This document shows positions 17,947 through 29,818 of a stretch of 64,000 nt of DNA, piece after piece. The notes below the pieces were generated by a model that was given only the letters and a program-made list of their open reading frames with translations, did no database searches and was not told the DNA's origin. The number at the start of each line of letters is the position of its first letter. Position 1 is the first letter of the stretch. Position numbers and translations under genes: made by a program. Source of the stretch: Amyelois transitella (Eukaryota > Arthropoda > Insecta > Lepidoptera > Pyralidae); assembly GCF_032362555.1 (NCBI RefSeq), contig NC_083530.1, forward strand, positions 4,184,001-4,248,000, read 5' to 3'.

Positions 17947-19112
17947 TTAGCTGTAGATGTCTAAAATTTAAGAACTGTTTTTTTTTTGTTATTGACGATA
18001 TTTATGGTATGCTGAATTTAAAAAGTTCGAATTACATTGATATTCTAAATGAGATCTTAACGCGACAATTGTAAGAATGAAATTTGTTTTTTTTTTACTA
18101 TTTTCGGAAAATGTTTCCTTTCGCTTTTTTATTTTTATTATGTAATTATGCAACATTATGAATATATCTAATTCGTGTACTGTTTTTTCGTCAATTATAT
18201 TCTTTTATAATGTTATTCATGGGACATTGTATGTTTATCTGGCACTTATCGCCTTAACTAATAAAAGACGATAGAAATATCACTCACCATATAGTGTTAT
18301 ATGTATATAGTCTTCATACATAAGTATGTAGTACAGTAATGCCAAGAATTTAACCCTCTTTCAGGCAGTTGGTATGTTATAATTTTTGATTCTATTTGGT
18401 AACTCCCTATTTCGGATTAACTACAAAAAGATTCTTAAAAAGGCGCGTGAAAAGATTTCCACTGCATCAAGAATACCCTTTATATATTAAGCTTTACGGG
18501 CATTTTTGAGCGGCTATGACCATATTAGTGAAAAAGTATCCCTTATCACCAAAGAAGGTTCAGTTTTAGACATATTGCCGTATGACTCCACAGAGTATGA
18601 CTAATAATGAGTTACGTTAAGTGCGTTGTGACGCACTAAGTCATTTTTACGCAAAAAGATATATCTCTCATTATGTCATTGAAAGAAACGATGATCGACG
18701 AGTCGCTATTAACATTCTACAAAAGTGACCCATTTCCCAGATATGTCCATTTGCGAAAAAGAAGAATTGCGTCACATCCATTCAGTGGTATTGCGATTCA
18801 TATTAATATTCTTAAATCAAGTCTGTGAAAGCGTTTATAAAGCGTTAATCGCGAAATGTGTATTTAAATTTTTAAAGAATAGATCAAAGCTTATGATGAT
18901 ACGTTTTTGTTGTGGTTGTAATTGAGACAGATTTTTTGTTCAAGAGTATATTTTCATTTCAACGAATCCATTTTTGCAACATCCATTTTAAATATGTTGT
19001 GTGTACACTGGTTTATGTAATTCTTACAGCAACCACCTTTTTACCGGGATAATCAGCTTCCGTAGGAATTTCTTGAAGTAATTCAAGAAAGCGGGTGCAT
19101 AGATTATGCTAA

Positions 19113-19133
19113 CTCTCTCTCTCTCTCTCTCTC
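19113..19133 (+). repeat. (CT)n microsatellite
   Basis: About ten CT dinucleotides in the intergenic region after Opa1. Confidence 0.9.
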
Positions 19134-20802
19134 ATTTTTGCGCATATTCAGTGTAACTTTCCCCCAGTGGTCTTGTCAAATTTCAAATCTTGTGAAATTT
19201 CAGTAAGTTTTGGTTGTGTCAAAAAATGTGTCACTAACCATTGTGATTCATACTGTGCCTAGATTGAAATTATGGGCTAGAGTCTAGTCAAAAATTTAAA
19301 CATTATTTTAACTCTACAAAAGCACACTGATTTTAAACCTGTCTGTCTATAGGTAAATGAGATTTTGTCTATCCCATAAAGGAAAAAATTCTTCGACAAT
19401 AGATATAAAGAATGTGTTATCTTTGTCAAGAAAGTGTATATGAGGTATTTTTAAGATTGCGAAAAATTTATTCGAGAATACTTCAAAAGTGTCTTAATTT
19501 CGTATGAAATAAAACACAATAAATTACAGTGAAAAGCATATATTTATAACAAAAACAAAAATAAAATTGTAAACTTTAACATAATGTACACTTAGCTTCA
19601 AAGCAGTAAATTCTAGAACAATCCATCATGAAATATGATAACAGCGTTATTATATTTATTTTTAGTCCACTGCGCATAAATTTAGTCGATGTTGTATCAA
19701 ATTAAAGAAATTCATATCTTTTGAAACATGTCCAATGAATATAAGCCCTAAATGAATGAAATCTGAACATTTTTGATCCTAATACAGATTAATACATTAA
19801 TTTTACACTTATGTTGCCTTAAATTCAGACTCTATTCAACACGTATGAAAAAAGATCATTTTCACATGGTTTCTCTAACGATCTGCATTTATTTCGTATT
19901 TATCTATTGAAAACTATAAATTTTCTTCATCCCATAAAAAAATAAATCAAATCACACACAATGAGTTAGCCTCGATGGAAGTTCGAGACTTGTGTTATAT
20001 ATAACGCGATGATAATATTTTAAAAATGGAAACAAATTAGCGCAGTGGCACCTCGAAAATTGAACCTACCAAATGAAATAAGTCTTCATACATTTGTATG
20101 ACATGGCTGTCGTCTGCACTTATTATACGTTGTATTATTTTGTTATTAATTTAACCGCTTGATGTAAGTTATCTTGTAATAAAATGTTGCATTAAAATGG
20201 TTTTATTTTTATTATCCAAAGGCACAAGCGCGTTCTACGTGGTTTATTTAACTATGCTAGTTTCGGCTGTATCAAGCAATCTATATAGACTTATAGTATA
20301 ACAAACAGTTTCTCACTATAGATAAACTTTTATAACAGTATTTTTTAAACTTTTATAAATACCTTATGCAGTTTAAAGAGGTTTAATAGCAAATGTACGT
20401 AATTATTGTCGACATGTATATATAATGGAAATGTACTTTTTGTGTAATATTGTACTCAGAGAACTTTTGTAGGCAGGTGTAAAACATCCGTTTTGTGACA
20501 CCCTGTACTTGAGGTACATAATTGCAAACACAGTTATAGACACTTCGATGAATTTAAATATTTTACAATAGCTATAATTTTTAAAATTTTATTGTTATTG
20601 CACACAGTTACTTAACAAGTTTCTCAATAACAAGGGGTTGGTTACCAAAAAAAAGAGACCCAAAAGGGAAAATAACAAGAAATATATTATTTTCAATACA
20701 TTTGATTAGAACACAACAAAGCTCAAAGACCGCAATTAAAATCATTAAGAAATAACAGTGTCCAATCCCTTCAGATCCCTTTCTGTGTTACAACTTACAA
20801 AT

Positions 20803-20808
20803 TTTATT
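20803..20808 (-). terminator. Candidate poly(A) signal of the 1199-residue gene
   Basis: AATAAA on the minus strand about 200 bases after the stop at 21006. Confidence 0.45.
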
Positions 20809-21005
20809 GTCATGAGGAACATACGTCCGCTTTTTTTATGGTCTTTATAGTATTTGGTTACCCAGCTACTGATGTACCCTTCTCGATGTACCTACTACTT
20901 TCTTCTGCCAAATCTTATGTAAATAATATTTTTTCTTGCAAGAATACTAAAGTTCATTCCTAATCTATCCTTTTCCTCTCTCCTTTCGTTGATATCTCTA
21001 TCGCA

Positions 21006-24000
21006 TTAATAACATTCGTCGAATATATTATCTTCAAAATCAGCACTCAAAAAGAATTTCAGCTGTTTATCGTCATTTGCTTTCAGAAGTTCTAATATTT
21101 TATCATCTTTCAGTTGATTTAAAGAATACATGTATTCTAAGAATACCTTTTCAGCCAATAATATAGTGGTGCTATCTTTTTCTTCCAACATTCCTTTTAT
21201 CAAGCCAGACACAAACCTCCCAAAGCTTTTGCCTGCATGGAAAGCAGCTGAAAAATAATCTATCAATACTTTGGCGTAAATTTCTACAATCGACTCGAAA
21301 TATTCGGCTTTTAATTGTATCACTTCATGAGTTATATATTTGCCGTAAATAAAGCTGACAATGTCCACTCCAATATCTTTTGTTTTGGTTTTATCTGAGA
21401 AAATCAATGGGTTCTGTTTAATACTCTGTCTGATTGCTTTGTAATATAACATAATAAGATGCATCGTGATGTAACTGTCCACATATTCTACGATGGGCAT
21501 AGTGTCTTTTAGCCATTCTACAATATGCTGCAGCACAGGCAAGCATGAAACGTAAGCCGTATCCATAAACACATCTGTGTATTTCAAACTATACATAAAG
21601 CTTTTCCAGTAATTAAGAAACGTGTCCTTTGATTTTGCATCATTATTTGCTTCATCAAAGAAAGTCTTCATGAGGCTCAAAAACCTCCTACCGATAGTTT
21701 CAAATCGTTGCTTTTGAATATCTTCACTCTTACACAACAATAAATACTTCGCAATAATCCGGATAATTAGACAATTTTTAACACTGTAGGGATATTTGGT
21801 GTTTTGAGCCTTTTCAAATGTCAGCTCGTTATCCAAAAATTCTTGTATCAAATCGATAAAGAATTTTTCATCCGCTTTTGTTAAATAATCCTCGATTTCA
21901 GACAGAATTCGTACTCTTTCTTCTTGCGAGACCTTTCGGAGTACTTTGTACACGATCGCTCCGTAATCCGCTCTGATACTTTCTGGAAAATTCTTTAGTT
22001 CAAAAAGCCTATCTCTTATATGTGAGTGTTTGGGTTGTGATAAATCACTGTGTTCCAAAACATCTTTCCCCGTTTCCCAAATCTTTTGATCAAACGTTTC
22101 ACCTCGTCGCCTCAGGTGACGTATTATTATTTTAATTGCGACAGTAGGTCTTGAACGCGCGACTCTTGCAAGAACTTCTACTTCTCTCCCAATCCTCTCT
22201 GCTAGTAAATATGAAAGCCTAGCAGCACGTGGCCAATCACATAACAATTTTATGTTTTCGTCTACTTTATTAATACTACAGATGGATATTTGATTTGCCA
22301 CCGCTTTAACCCCAGCCTTACGCCAACCCAAAACATTCAAGTCTAGTTGCGGTCTTGCTAAATGTCCGTAAGCTCTTAAAGCTGCCGCTAATCGCTTCTG
22401 TTCTGTAGTTTTTTCATCAATACTATCTACTTCTTGCAATCGTTTTAAGAGCGTCGAACCAGCTAATATCGCGAAGGAACGACTAAGGTCTGCTCGTGGA
22501 TCTTTTGCAATTTCCTTATCTATTTTACTTAGATAATGCTGAGCTAAACCTTGATTTTCAGAAAAATATATAGCCAATTTGCGAAGAAAAATGTCGTGGT
22601 CAAGTTTTTTATTTACTAATTCATCGAACTTATCTGTATTTTTAAGTATTTCGGAGTCATGTCGTAAGACATTCAAATACGACGCATTTCTCTGTAAAAA
22701 CGTGAAGTTTTCACGACATAAATCTTTTCTGGCTATTTTTGCGTAGTATAATTGTTGCAATAACATAACACAAGCTTCGGTGTCCTGACGCGCTAACTTG
22801 GTAACAAGAGGAAGAAGTTCAGGGCAGTGATTAATTTTTAATTTATAATCTTTCAAAACATTCATTACTGCTTGCAGCCTTACTATGGCTTTATTGATAT
22901 CGGTTTGTTCTTTCGCGGACGCAAGAAGCATAAATGGTAGTTTGTTAACAACACTACGTTTCTCGTCTTCATTTAAGTTATATTCAGAAAAGGTTGAAAA
23001 TTCATCAATAAATGCAGATAATACTTTAGGCGAGCATTCTTCATCTAATAAAACATTTCGGAGTACAACAGCGTGCAGACCCTCATAACATTTTTCGGAA
23101 GAATACTCGCCATCTAAGCCGAGGCCGTGTGCAAATCTTATAAGTAGCTGCCAGATATCGTTCGGCAGGCGCCAGACATTAGCTCGTTTCACCAAACTTC
23201 GCACAATGGTGGCACGGAAATTATCAGCTTCATTATTGTGTTTCGTTGAAAGCAACTCCAAAACCTCTTTCACATACTCCACGCGACCTCCAGTCTTGCT
23301 GACCAATACAAGCATCATGTACTCTCGCATTTGGACAGAACTTTCTGCAGGTATCTGTTTGCTCAACTCAGTAAATGTATTTTTGAAGTTAATGCACCTA
23401 TATTTATTAAAAAGCTTGTCTAAAAGTGTTTCGACCTTATGTAGTGATTGTTTCAATCTGCAACCCCGTTTCATAAAACCGCATCTAAAAGACAGCGACA
23501 TTGGCACGATATTGCCACCGCCATAGGGTTCAAACTTATTGTCTTCAAAAACATGATGGCCTAAATCACTTCGTACAAATGGTGACTTCGGAGGAGGATA
23601 AGGCCAATCTTTAACTTTGTTACTAACGCACTTATCAACAAATACCAGCTTTTTAAAGGCTTCTCTTTCCTCCCAACTGAGTCGTTTGATCAGCGGCTCT
23701 ACACGTTTGTATGTAAAAAAATATGAGCCGAGGTACTCTGCTCTGGCTAGTCTGAGTACAATATCTTTAATTTCATCATTGTTCAAAAACTTTGCTAATG
23801 TTGGCGTGTGAAGGAGCCAAGCTGCATACAGTTCAGGTTTCTTAATATATCGATCCTTATGCTTGCTCATAACCACCCGAGTGAGCGCAGAACTGAAGGG
23901 GTTACAACAATTTGAGTTATAATACTTTTCAGCAATGTCTAATAGCAAGTCAGAATCTGTGTTGATCAGATTTGAAAGACAGCGGAAGTAATTACCTTCA

Positions 24001-24605
24001 TAATGTAAATATTCGTCAACGAGATCTTTGTCCTTCGACATTGCTTCATAGAAAGTGCGCACAGCTCGCGGGCACTTTTCGCAAAGTAACATCATACGTT
24101 TCGGTGTTATCTTTTTCGGTGATTTTGCAATCGTATCAGCTATAACGTTTTCGGGACAATTCCAAAGAAATTTCAATGCTAAATCAAAGTTTTTCCCCGA
24201 ATAATATTGAAAGAACTCAAGACACCTTGCAGGATCTTTCAAATGAACATGCAGCCAGTTGTTCATTTTATTTACGGCTGTTGTTGTCATATCTGGATAC
24301 AGCAAAGATTCTAAATACGAAGGATTCATGACGTCCTGGTATTGAGGTTCTAATAACCATAATTGGAGCGCTCTGCTGACATAGAGCATATCAGTATCTT
24401 TTAGGTTTGAGAAAATATAGTTTGTTTGACGAAGTTTGGATGCCAGATCAATCTTGAATAATCTGTCCACGGCTGATGACTCAGGAGCATTCTTTATTGA
24501 TTGAAATGGTACTTTCTTCACATAAGCATCGTTTACCAACGAGTTGAGGTGGCGATGGCGTTCACCGAGGTTATTGCCCGCCAGTGTGATCGGTAAGTAA
24601 GTCAT
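21006..24605 (-). CDS. Uncharacterised 1199-residue helical protein, single coding exon
   Basis: One uninterrupted frame of 1199 codons starting MTYLPITLAGNNLGERHRHL. It has no signal peptide, no obvious membrane segment and no catalytic motif that I recognise. Most of it looks like successive amphipathic helices rich in Leu, Lys and Glu, with repeated patterns such as LLSTKHNNEADNFRATIVRS, which suggests an alpha-solenoid (HEAT/ARM-like). One Pro/Gly-rich break (KDWPYPPPKSPFVRSDLGHH, about residues 337-356) may separate two solenoid halves. The bases before the ATG read tttctttcacag, an acceptor directly abutting the start, so a non-coding 5' exon is likely. The gene converges on Opa1. It is complete, and its length makes it certainly real. 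The helical-repeat call is an inference. Confidence 0.9.
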   Translation of the reverse strand: MTYLPITLAGNNLGERHRHLNSLVNDAYVKKVPFQSIKNAPESSAVDRLFKIDLASKLRQTNYIFSNLKDTDMLYVSRALQLWLLEPQYQDVMNPSYLESLLYPDMTTTAVNKMNNWLHVHLKDPARCLEFFQYYSGKNFDLALKFLWNCPENVIADTIAKSPKKITPKRMMLLCEKCPRAVRTFYEAMSKDKDLVDEYLHYEGNYFRCLSNLINTDSDLLLDIAEKYYNSNCCNPFSSALTRVVMSKHKDRYIKKPELYAAWLLHTPTLAKFLNNDEIKDIVLRLARAEYLGSYFFTYKRVEPLIKRLSWEEREAFKKLVFVDKCVSNKVKDWPYPPPKSPFVRSDLGHHVFEDNKFEPYGGGNIVPMSLSFRCGFMKRGCRLKQSLHKVETLLDKLFNKYRCINFKNTFTELSKQIPAESSVQMREYMMLVLVSKTGGRVEYVKEVLELLSTKHNNEADNFRATIVRSLVKRANVWRLPNDIWQLLIRFAHGLGLDGEYSSEKCYEGLHAVVLRNVLLDEECSPKVLSAFIDEFSTFSEYNLNEDEKRSVVNKLPFMLLASAKEQTDINKAIVRLQAVMNVLKDYKLKINHCPELLPLVTKLARQDTEACVMLLQQLYYAKIARKDLCRENFTFLQRNASYLNVLRHDSEILKNTDKFDELVNKKLDHDIFLRKLAIYFSENQGLAQHYLSKIDKEIAKDPRADLSRSFAILAGSTLLKRLQEVDSIDEKTTEQKRLAAALRAYGHLARPQLDLNVLGWRKAGVKAVANQISICSINKVDENIKLLCDWPRAARLSYLLAERIGREVEVLARVARSRPTVAIKIIIRHLRRRGETFDQKIWETGKDVLEHSDLSQPKHSHIRDRLFELKNFPESIRADYGAIVYKVLRKVSQEERVRILSEIEDYLTKADEKFFIDLIQEFLDNELTFEKAQNTKYPYSVKNCLIIRIIAKYLLLCKSEDIQKQRFETIGRRFLSLMKTFFDEANNDAKSKDTFLNYWKSFMYSLKYTDVFMDTAYVSCLPVLQHIVEWLKDTMPIVEYVDSYITMHLIMLYYKAIRQSIKQNPLIFSDKTKTKDIGVDIVSFIYGKYITHEVIQLKAEYFESIVEIYAKVLIDYFSAAFHAGKSFGRFVSGLIKGMLEEKDSTTILLAEKVFLEYMYSLNQLKDDKILELLKANDDKQLKFFLSADFEDNIFDECY

Positions 24606-25439
24606 CTGTGAAAGAAAATAATAACGTAAGTAGGCATTTATATAGGGATCAATTTGTCAGGTCCAGAACCTGATGTTCGGAACCAGTACAACAAAATAAA
24701 AAGAACCGGAAGAAAATTTATGCTTTTGAACCAATATCAAACTTGTCGTCAAGAATAAGTAAACTTCTCTTATAGTATTATATTAATTAATGCTGTTGGA
24801 ATTTTAAAATAAATGGTCCTTCATCAAGGATTTCATACTGAAGTTATCACTTATTTATCAACTTCAAAATGATCATCTTTCAGTCTTTTTGAGACAGTTG
24901 GCCGCCGTAAGGCAAATCCCGTAATTAAATGTAGGTAACAACTTATGTATCCTAGTGCGCGGCACGAATATTTAAGAAAACATCCAACTGCCAGTATATT
25001 TTTGTGGTATACTTTACATACGGAAATCTATAACACTTTTGGGGTTGGTATTAAAAAATAGAAGAAATATTCATACCGGCTTGAAAAAATCTCGCGAGCC
25101 CTTAAAAAGCCGCCCTTTTACGCTAATATGAAAAATTGCTACTGCGTATCCAGGAAGTGTTAAATTCTAGGGTCTACTTATTTGCCGGGTGCTTTATCAT
25201 TAAATCAATCCCTAGTACTTAATAAATAGATGCATTGCCATTGCGGTAATTCCCCTCCCTCAATCCCCCACTGTAGTAGTCACTACGTATAAGTAGGTAT
25301 GACGTCATATTTTAAATTGGTTGTTAAAGATAAAAAGAAATTTTGTTATCTTGATTATAGTCAGTGGTTTCATCACATTTTACCAGATTCACTCAATTCA
25401 ATATCTTCTCATTTATTTTAAACAAACTAATATTTTTTT
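24606..25439. other. Probable 5' UTR intron of the 1199-residue gene
   Basis: AT-rich sequence between the proposed donor at 25445-25440 and the acceptor abutting the ATG at 24605. I see no exon or known repeat in it. Confidence 0.4.
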
Positions 25440-25703
25440 ACTCACCTCTCGGCAGTAGGTACCTTTTCACCGGTACCTACTTTTGCGGCTTCACCTGAAT
25501 AGGTACCTATCCAGATAAATCTTAAATAGTAAATTAAAGTCACTTTTAATCTACAAAGGATAAATGTTAAACAATTTCACGAAATTATTTTGATCTGCAA
25601 AATAAATAATTGGAAATGACTCACATAAACTCGCGGCGCGATAACGAAATATATTTAATCGATTAAATATCTTCGTAGAAAATGATAGTCGATTATATCG
25701 ATA
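25440..25703 (-). promoter_or_regulatory. Likely non-coding first exon and promoter of the 1199-residue gene
   Basis: On the minus strand CCGAGAG is followed by GTGAGT (donor at 25445-25440), which could pair with the acceptor abutting the ATG at 24605. Upstream lie a CpG-rich spot (about 25630-25645) and an exact TATCGATA at 25696-25703. Position and motifs suggest promoter plus 5' UTR; this is an inference. Confidence 0.4.
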
Positions 25704-25899
25704 ACCTGAATGATAAAAACATCTGGCTTAAGGTTGGCACAGGAACCTCGTAATGAATTTCGTAGTTTGATTTGAACCTAAATCAAAATTCAGTACAATC
25801 TGTACAAAAATCTATTTAAAATTGGCATTGCATAAATATATATATATTATTTATTATTAAAATCTCATATAAATAAATTAATCTGAACAATGTATTCTC

Positions 25900-26016
25900 T
25901 CGTCCACATCTTGTCATACTTGTAAAGTTAACGTTATTGAAGAAAATGTTGCAGTGCAGTTTGTTACCGCTTTTTCTGCACTGACGCCTTGGAAGCATCA
26001 GTAAACTTAGGTTTAG
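25900..26016 (+). promoter_or_regulatory. Possible non-coding first exon of the + strand zinc-finger gene
   Basis: GTTTAG followed by GTAAGT at 26017-26022 is a strong 5' splice site upstream of the ZAD exon. The exon limits and the acceptor are not determined. Confidence 0.25.
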
Positions 26017-26319
26017 GTAAGTAATTTATTTGACGTCAACCAATGTTGTGAAATGAAAGATTTGACTATTATATATGAAGTATCCTATAATAATTAATAA
26101 AAACTTTTGAATTCTTGAATACATTTTGAATTTTCTAATACATACATTAAGATAAATGTTTAAGTTCGTAGGGCAATAAAAGCGGTTCAATTGGTTTTAT
26201 GATATTGATTTGTGATATATGAAAATAAAAAACCGGCCTAATGCGAATCGGTCTTGCGTACGAAGGGTTCCATACCATCATCACGTTTTTACTTACTCGC
26301 TTCTAAATTTGGAATGTTC

Positions 26320-26400
26320 TTATGAGCGATGGGCTAGCAACTTGTCGCTATTTGAATCTCAATTCCTTCATTAAGCCATACAGCTAAGCGTGGCCTGTAA
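26320..26400 (+). mobile_element. SINE (TATG-tailed family) fragment
   Basis: gagcgatgggctagcaactt and gaatctcaattccttcatta match the SINE core; both ends are missing. Confidence 0.65.
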
Positions 26401-26645
26401 AGGAATAAAAACGCTATTTATATTTGATGTGTTCCTTTCTTGCCTGAAAGGATAATTAAATGAACCATTTTATTTTAAATCGACTAATTTATTTAATTAA
26501 AATATTGATATTGAGTTTTGTTGGTAGCCCTAGAGTAGTCGATCAATGTTATTGTTTTGACGTAAGTACATTATGTGTCATAGTCATTGCGTTCTTACAA
26601 TTTAATTTAAAGAAATCTCTGTATCTACCTACTAAATTTATTAAG

Positions 26646-28329
26646 ATGTGTTCTGATACTGAAACACTACGATCTGCGTTTAAATATATTACAGGAGAAA
26701 CAGAACACATTTGTAGGTTATGTTTTGGATCCACTGCTGATAGAGAGGAAATTTCTATGGAAGACAGTGTTAATCTCCAACGGCCGTATTTTGACCAAAC
26801 TATAACTTTCATCGATATGCTAGATGATCTTGGGGTGAGTGCTAAGTGTATCAAAATATTCTGAAGTTGATTGGCAGTTTTGTTAATCATATTCTTGTAG
26901 CTATATTAGTGTTAATATTATATTTATCTGGTTAGTTTATTATATTTATTACTATATTACAAACATACAAATATTTTATCTTTAATAATCCCTTTTATTT
27001 GTCCCTTAGGTCACCATAGAGCCATACCTACCACAAGTGCTATGTTCAAGCTGTGCTTCAGCACTTAAAAACTCTTATTTATTTAAGAAACTTTGCCAAC
27101 ATTCAGATACAGAATGGATCAAACTAATGGCAAGATTTGTAAAATGTTTAGATCTTGCTGATACTGCAGGGCCTAATGTGGTAACAGCTTATCTTGTAGT
27201 GAACAATACTGAAAACCTTATGTTCACTAGTGGAAAAGACCAAGGGCAAAAAAACAAAAAGACTGCACTAGGAAAATTAAAAAACATCATCAAAAGTAGA
27301 GAAAGTTATGTGAAAGTAATGAAGAAACAAAAGAACATTATAAGATGTGAAATCTGTAATGAAAAATTCACTTCAAATTGTCGCCGCGAAAAACATTACA
27401 AAAACACACATGGTAAAACTAGCTATCCTTGCCGACATTGCACCAAAGTTTTTTCGACTGCACTTCTATGTGAAGGACATACTGAAAGAGTTCATCTTAC
27501 CAGGAAAATACAGTGTTCTAAGTGTTCAAAAATGTTCAGCACCGAAAGACTTCTCCGCTATCATGACAAATTTCATCACACAGCTACTGTATGCAAATTA
27601 TGCTTCGTACAGTTACCATCAAAAAGAGATTTGAGGATCCACATGGACAAGCATGAGTTGAACAAATGTCCCAAATGTGAAAAGTGTTTTCTTTATAGAC
27701 AGACATTCAAAACACACCTAACAATTTGTGGAGTGACAGAGAAACGCCCTAAATTCTTTTGTGATATATGTAACAAAGGTTATTTTCGAAAGAACGGACT
27801 GAAAACTCATCTAAAGATTAGTCATGGGTTTGGGCAGGTTTTATCGTGCAGCTGGTGCGGCAAGAAGTATGATGCCATTAGTAGACTCAAGAATCACATT
27901 GTGAAGCATACCAAGGAGAGAAACTTCCATTGTGAACAGTGTGGAGGGAAATTCGTCACACAAGCAGCATTGGTGTATCATTCCAGACTACATACTGGTG
28001 AAAGACCCTTTCCATGTGATTTGTGCAGTGAAAGCTTTCTTTCTGCATCAAGACGGATGGAGCACAAGCGCAGAAAACATTTTGGGCCAACAAAAGAGTG
28101 TCCTGTATGTAAAATGAAGTTCGTAACCAGGAATATACTAAAAAAACATCTTGAGAGGCACTTTAACCCTCATAGCAAATTATATGTGTCTGGTGCAGAT
28201 CCAAAACTGATTCAAAGTGAAGGATTCGACTCTTTAGATAAAAATACGCCATTGAATGTTAGTTATAATAACCAGTTACTCTTTGTCACAAATGACCTCA
28301 ATAACAAAAAATTCATACTTCCAGAATAA
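26646..28329 (+). CDS. ZAD C2H2 zinc-finger protein A (2 exons, 502 residues)
   Basis: Exon 1 is 26646-26834 (63 codons, then gtgagt). Exon 2 is 27010-28329 (after cccttag). The amino end is a ZAD (zinc-finger-associated domain): Cys pairs HICRLC in exon 1 and LCSSC in exon 2. Ten C2H2-type fingers follow (first RCEICNEKFTSNCRREKH, last ECPVCKMKFVTRNILKKH). Finger 5 ends in Cys (C2HC), and a TGERPF linker joins fingers 8 and 9. ZAD proteins are insect-expanded nuclear DNA-binding factors; the target is unknown. The frame is open upstream to 26460, but the Met just before the ZAD is the usual start. The minus-strand gene at 31970-33894 is a clear paralog with the same exon plan. Confidence 0.93.
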
Positions 28330-28612
28330 TTCAATTCTCTGTTATTTTTATAGCAATAACTATTAATTTCCAAGTATAGACATATGTACTATAAACAAAT
28401 TTCAAAGTTTGTTCTTACCAGTTTTCTGTGTAATGTTACTATTGTATCTCCAAAAATTTTAGCCATTTACATGGCAACTATGAAAGTAAAAATAAGAGTC
28501 ACATTGTTTTTATTTTACAAATTTATTCAGTGGTTAAAATATACAAATTATACTATCCTATTTAGTTTTTTTTATTATAATAATTTAAATGCACAATAGC
28601 ACTTTATTAATC

Positions 28613-28618
28613 TTAGAT
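28613..28618 (-). terminator. Ancestral poly(A) signal of zinc-finger gene B
   Basis: AATAAA on the minus strand about 100 bases past the pre-insertion stop (28716). It is now over 3.3 kb from the present stop because of the LINE. Confidence 0.4.
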
Positions 28619-28707
28619 AACAACCTGAGCAGCAGCTTGTATATTCAATAACTGATCTTTATGCTTAACATTGTATGATTGTCCAAATGCTGGCAGATTG
28701 CAGTTCA

Positions 28708-28713
28708 AATAAA
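28708..28713 (+). terminator. Candidate poly(A) signal of zinc-finger gene A
   Basis: AATAAA about 380 bases after the stop. It overlaps the ancestral 3' end of the convergent gene B, whose former stop codon was at 28716-28718. Confidence 0.45.
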
Positions 28714-28733
28714 ATCTAGCTCTCTTTTGCCAT

Positions 28734-28747
28734 TACTACTCTTATAT
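28734..28747 (+). repeat. Target-site duplication, left copy (RTE LINE)
   Basis: tactactcttatat, identical to 32051-32064. The 14-bp direct repeat bounds the LINE insertion exactly. Confidence 0.93.
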
Positions 28748-28921
28748 GCCAATCTAAGGTCTGCCGCGCCGATGGATGCATGGCTAGGGGCGAGCCTAGT
28801 CTCGAGCGTGCCACTTCCGCCATGGGGTTGGGCGACCCCCAGGTAATGGCTAGCCTTACCCTGGCATGCGGGGCTCTGCTGGGGCGGACAAAATTGTTCC
28901 CTTGCGTCTCGTGGGAATCGC

Positions 28922-29809
28922 ATGGATGCAAATTTTTTGAAAGAGCACCTAAATGGCGGCGATGGTGTCCGCACCCCATCACGTCTCGTTCCCGGCGGGA
29001 GCGGTATGCGGTCTGCTGAAAGCCGCTTTGCGACGATGAATGTAAGAGGAGGAATGAAGGATAAAATTGAGGAAGTATGTCAGATGATGGGTGAAAGACG
29101 GTTGGATGTGTTGTGCGTGAATGAAACGAAGCGGAAAGGATGTGACGCGACGCAGCACGGCCCTTACACGGCGTATTGGTCTGGAATTTCCAGTACCAGC
29201 CGAGGCTGTCAAGGGGTCAGTCTAATCCTTTCTGCACGAATGGCTGAGTGTGTGAATGAGTATGAGTGTGTCAGCCCTCGTCTTCTATGGATTAGGCTGA
29301 AAGTTGGAATCACTCGGATCTTCGTTTTAGGTGTTTATGCACCGTGGGATGTGGGTTCGAGGGGTACAACATCAGCAAAAAACGAAAACGAGGAGTTCTG
29401 GAATAGTGTAAGAGAAGTATTGAAAGTTACCAAGCCTAATGAGAAGATTATTATGTTAGGTGATTTTAATGGATGGGTGGGTGTAAAGCGTGATGGATAT
29501 GAAAAGGTGCTTGGTGCGTTTGGTGACGAAAAGGTGAATGATAATGGAAGAAGTGTATTAGAAATTTGTCTAGAGTGGGATCTTTTTGTGTCGAACTCAA
29601 TGTTTCAACATAAAGAGATCCACACCTATACAAGAGTGGAAGGTATTTTAAAAAGTATGATAGACTTTGTGATTGTAGATGAAAGATTGAAGAACAAAGT
29701 GCTGGATACCCGTGCATATCGCGGTGCTGGCATTGACTCGGACCATTTACTGGTGATATCCCGGATAAGGGGTATCTTCAATCGCTGGCGGCACAGGGTA
29801 AGGGAGTAA
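28922..29809 (+). pseudogene. RTE LINE endonuclease part (ends at an in-frame stop)
   Basis: An APE-type endonuclease with motifs MNVRGG, CVNETKRKG, GVYAPW, LGDFNGWVG and SDHLLV in the usual order. It nicks target DNA for target-primed reverse transcription. A TAA at 29807-29809 stops the frame, but the reverse transcriptase continues in the same frame nine bases later. This copy therefore probably carries a single nonsense mutation in one long protein rather than two natural genes. The GTG or ATG start is not fixed. Confidence 0.8.
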
Positions 29810-29818
29810 ACCAGCGCT

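Larger units (their letters stand above)
17616..21000. other. Opa1 3' UTR and convergent intergenic region
   Basis: AT-rich, without a recognised coding exon. Poly(A) signals are listed apart. A CT microsatellite (19113-19133) and a short piece of the tRNA-derived SINE body (about 19965-20010) are present. Confidence 0.6.

Noticed and set aside
19113..19133. Short regular repeats as a CRISPR or array signal
   Set aside because: A plain CT microsatellite; no spaced repeats of CRISPR type exist in the window.
22885..23811. Three short + strand frames inside the 1199-residue gene
   Set aside because: Antisense shadows of the long coding exon.
26549..26890. 113-codon minus-strand frame over the ZAD exon
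   Set aside because: Antisense to a clear ZAD exon with splice sites; no domain.
28705..28982. Two minus-strand frames near the LINE 5' end
   Set aside because: They are antisense LINE sequence; one only happens to end in the old C-terminus of zinc-finger gene B (RVVMAKES).
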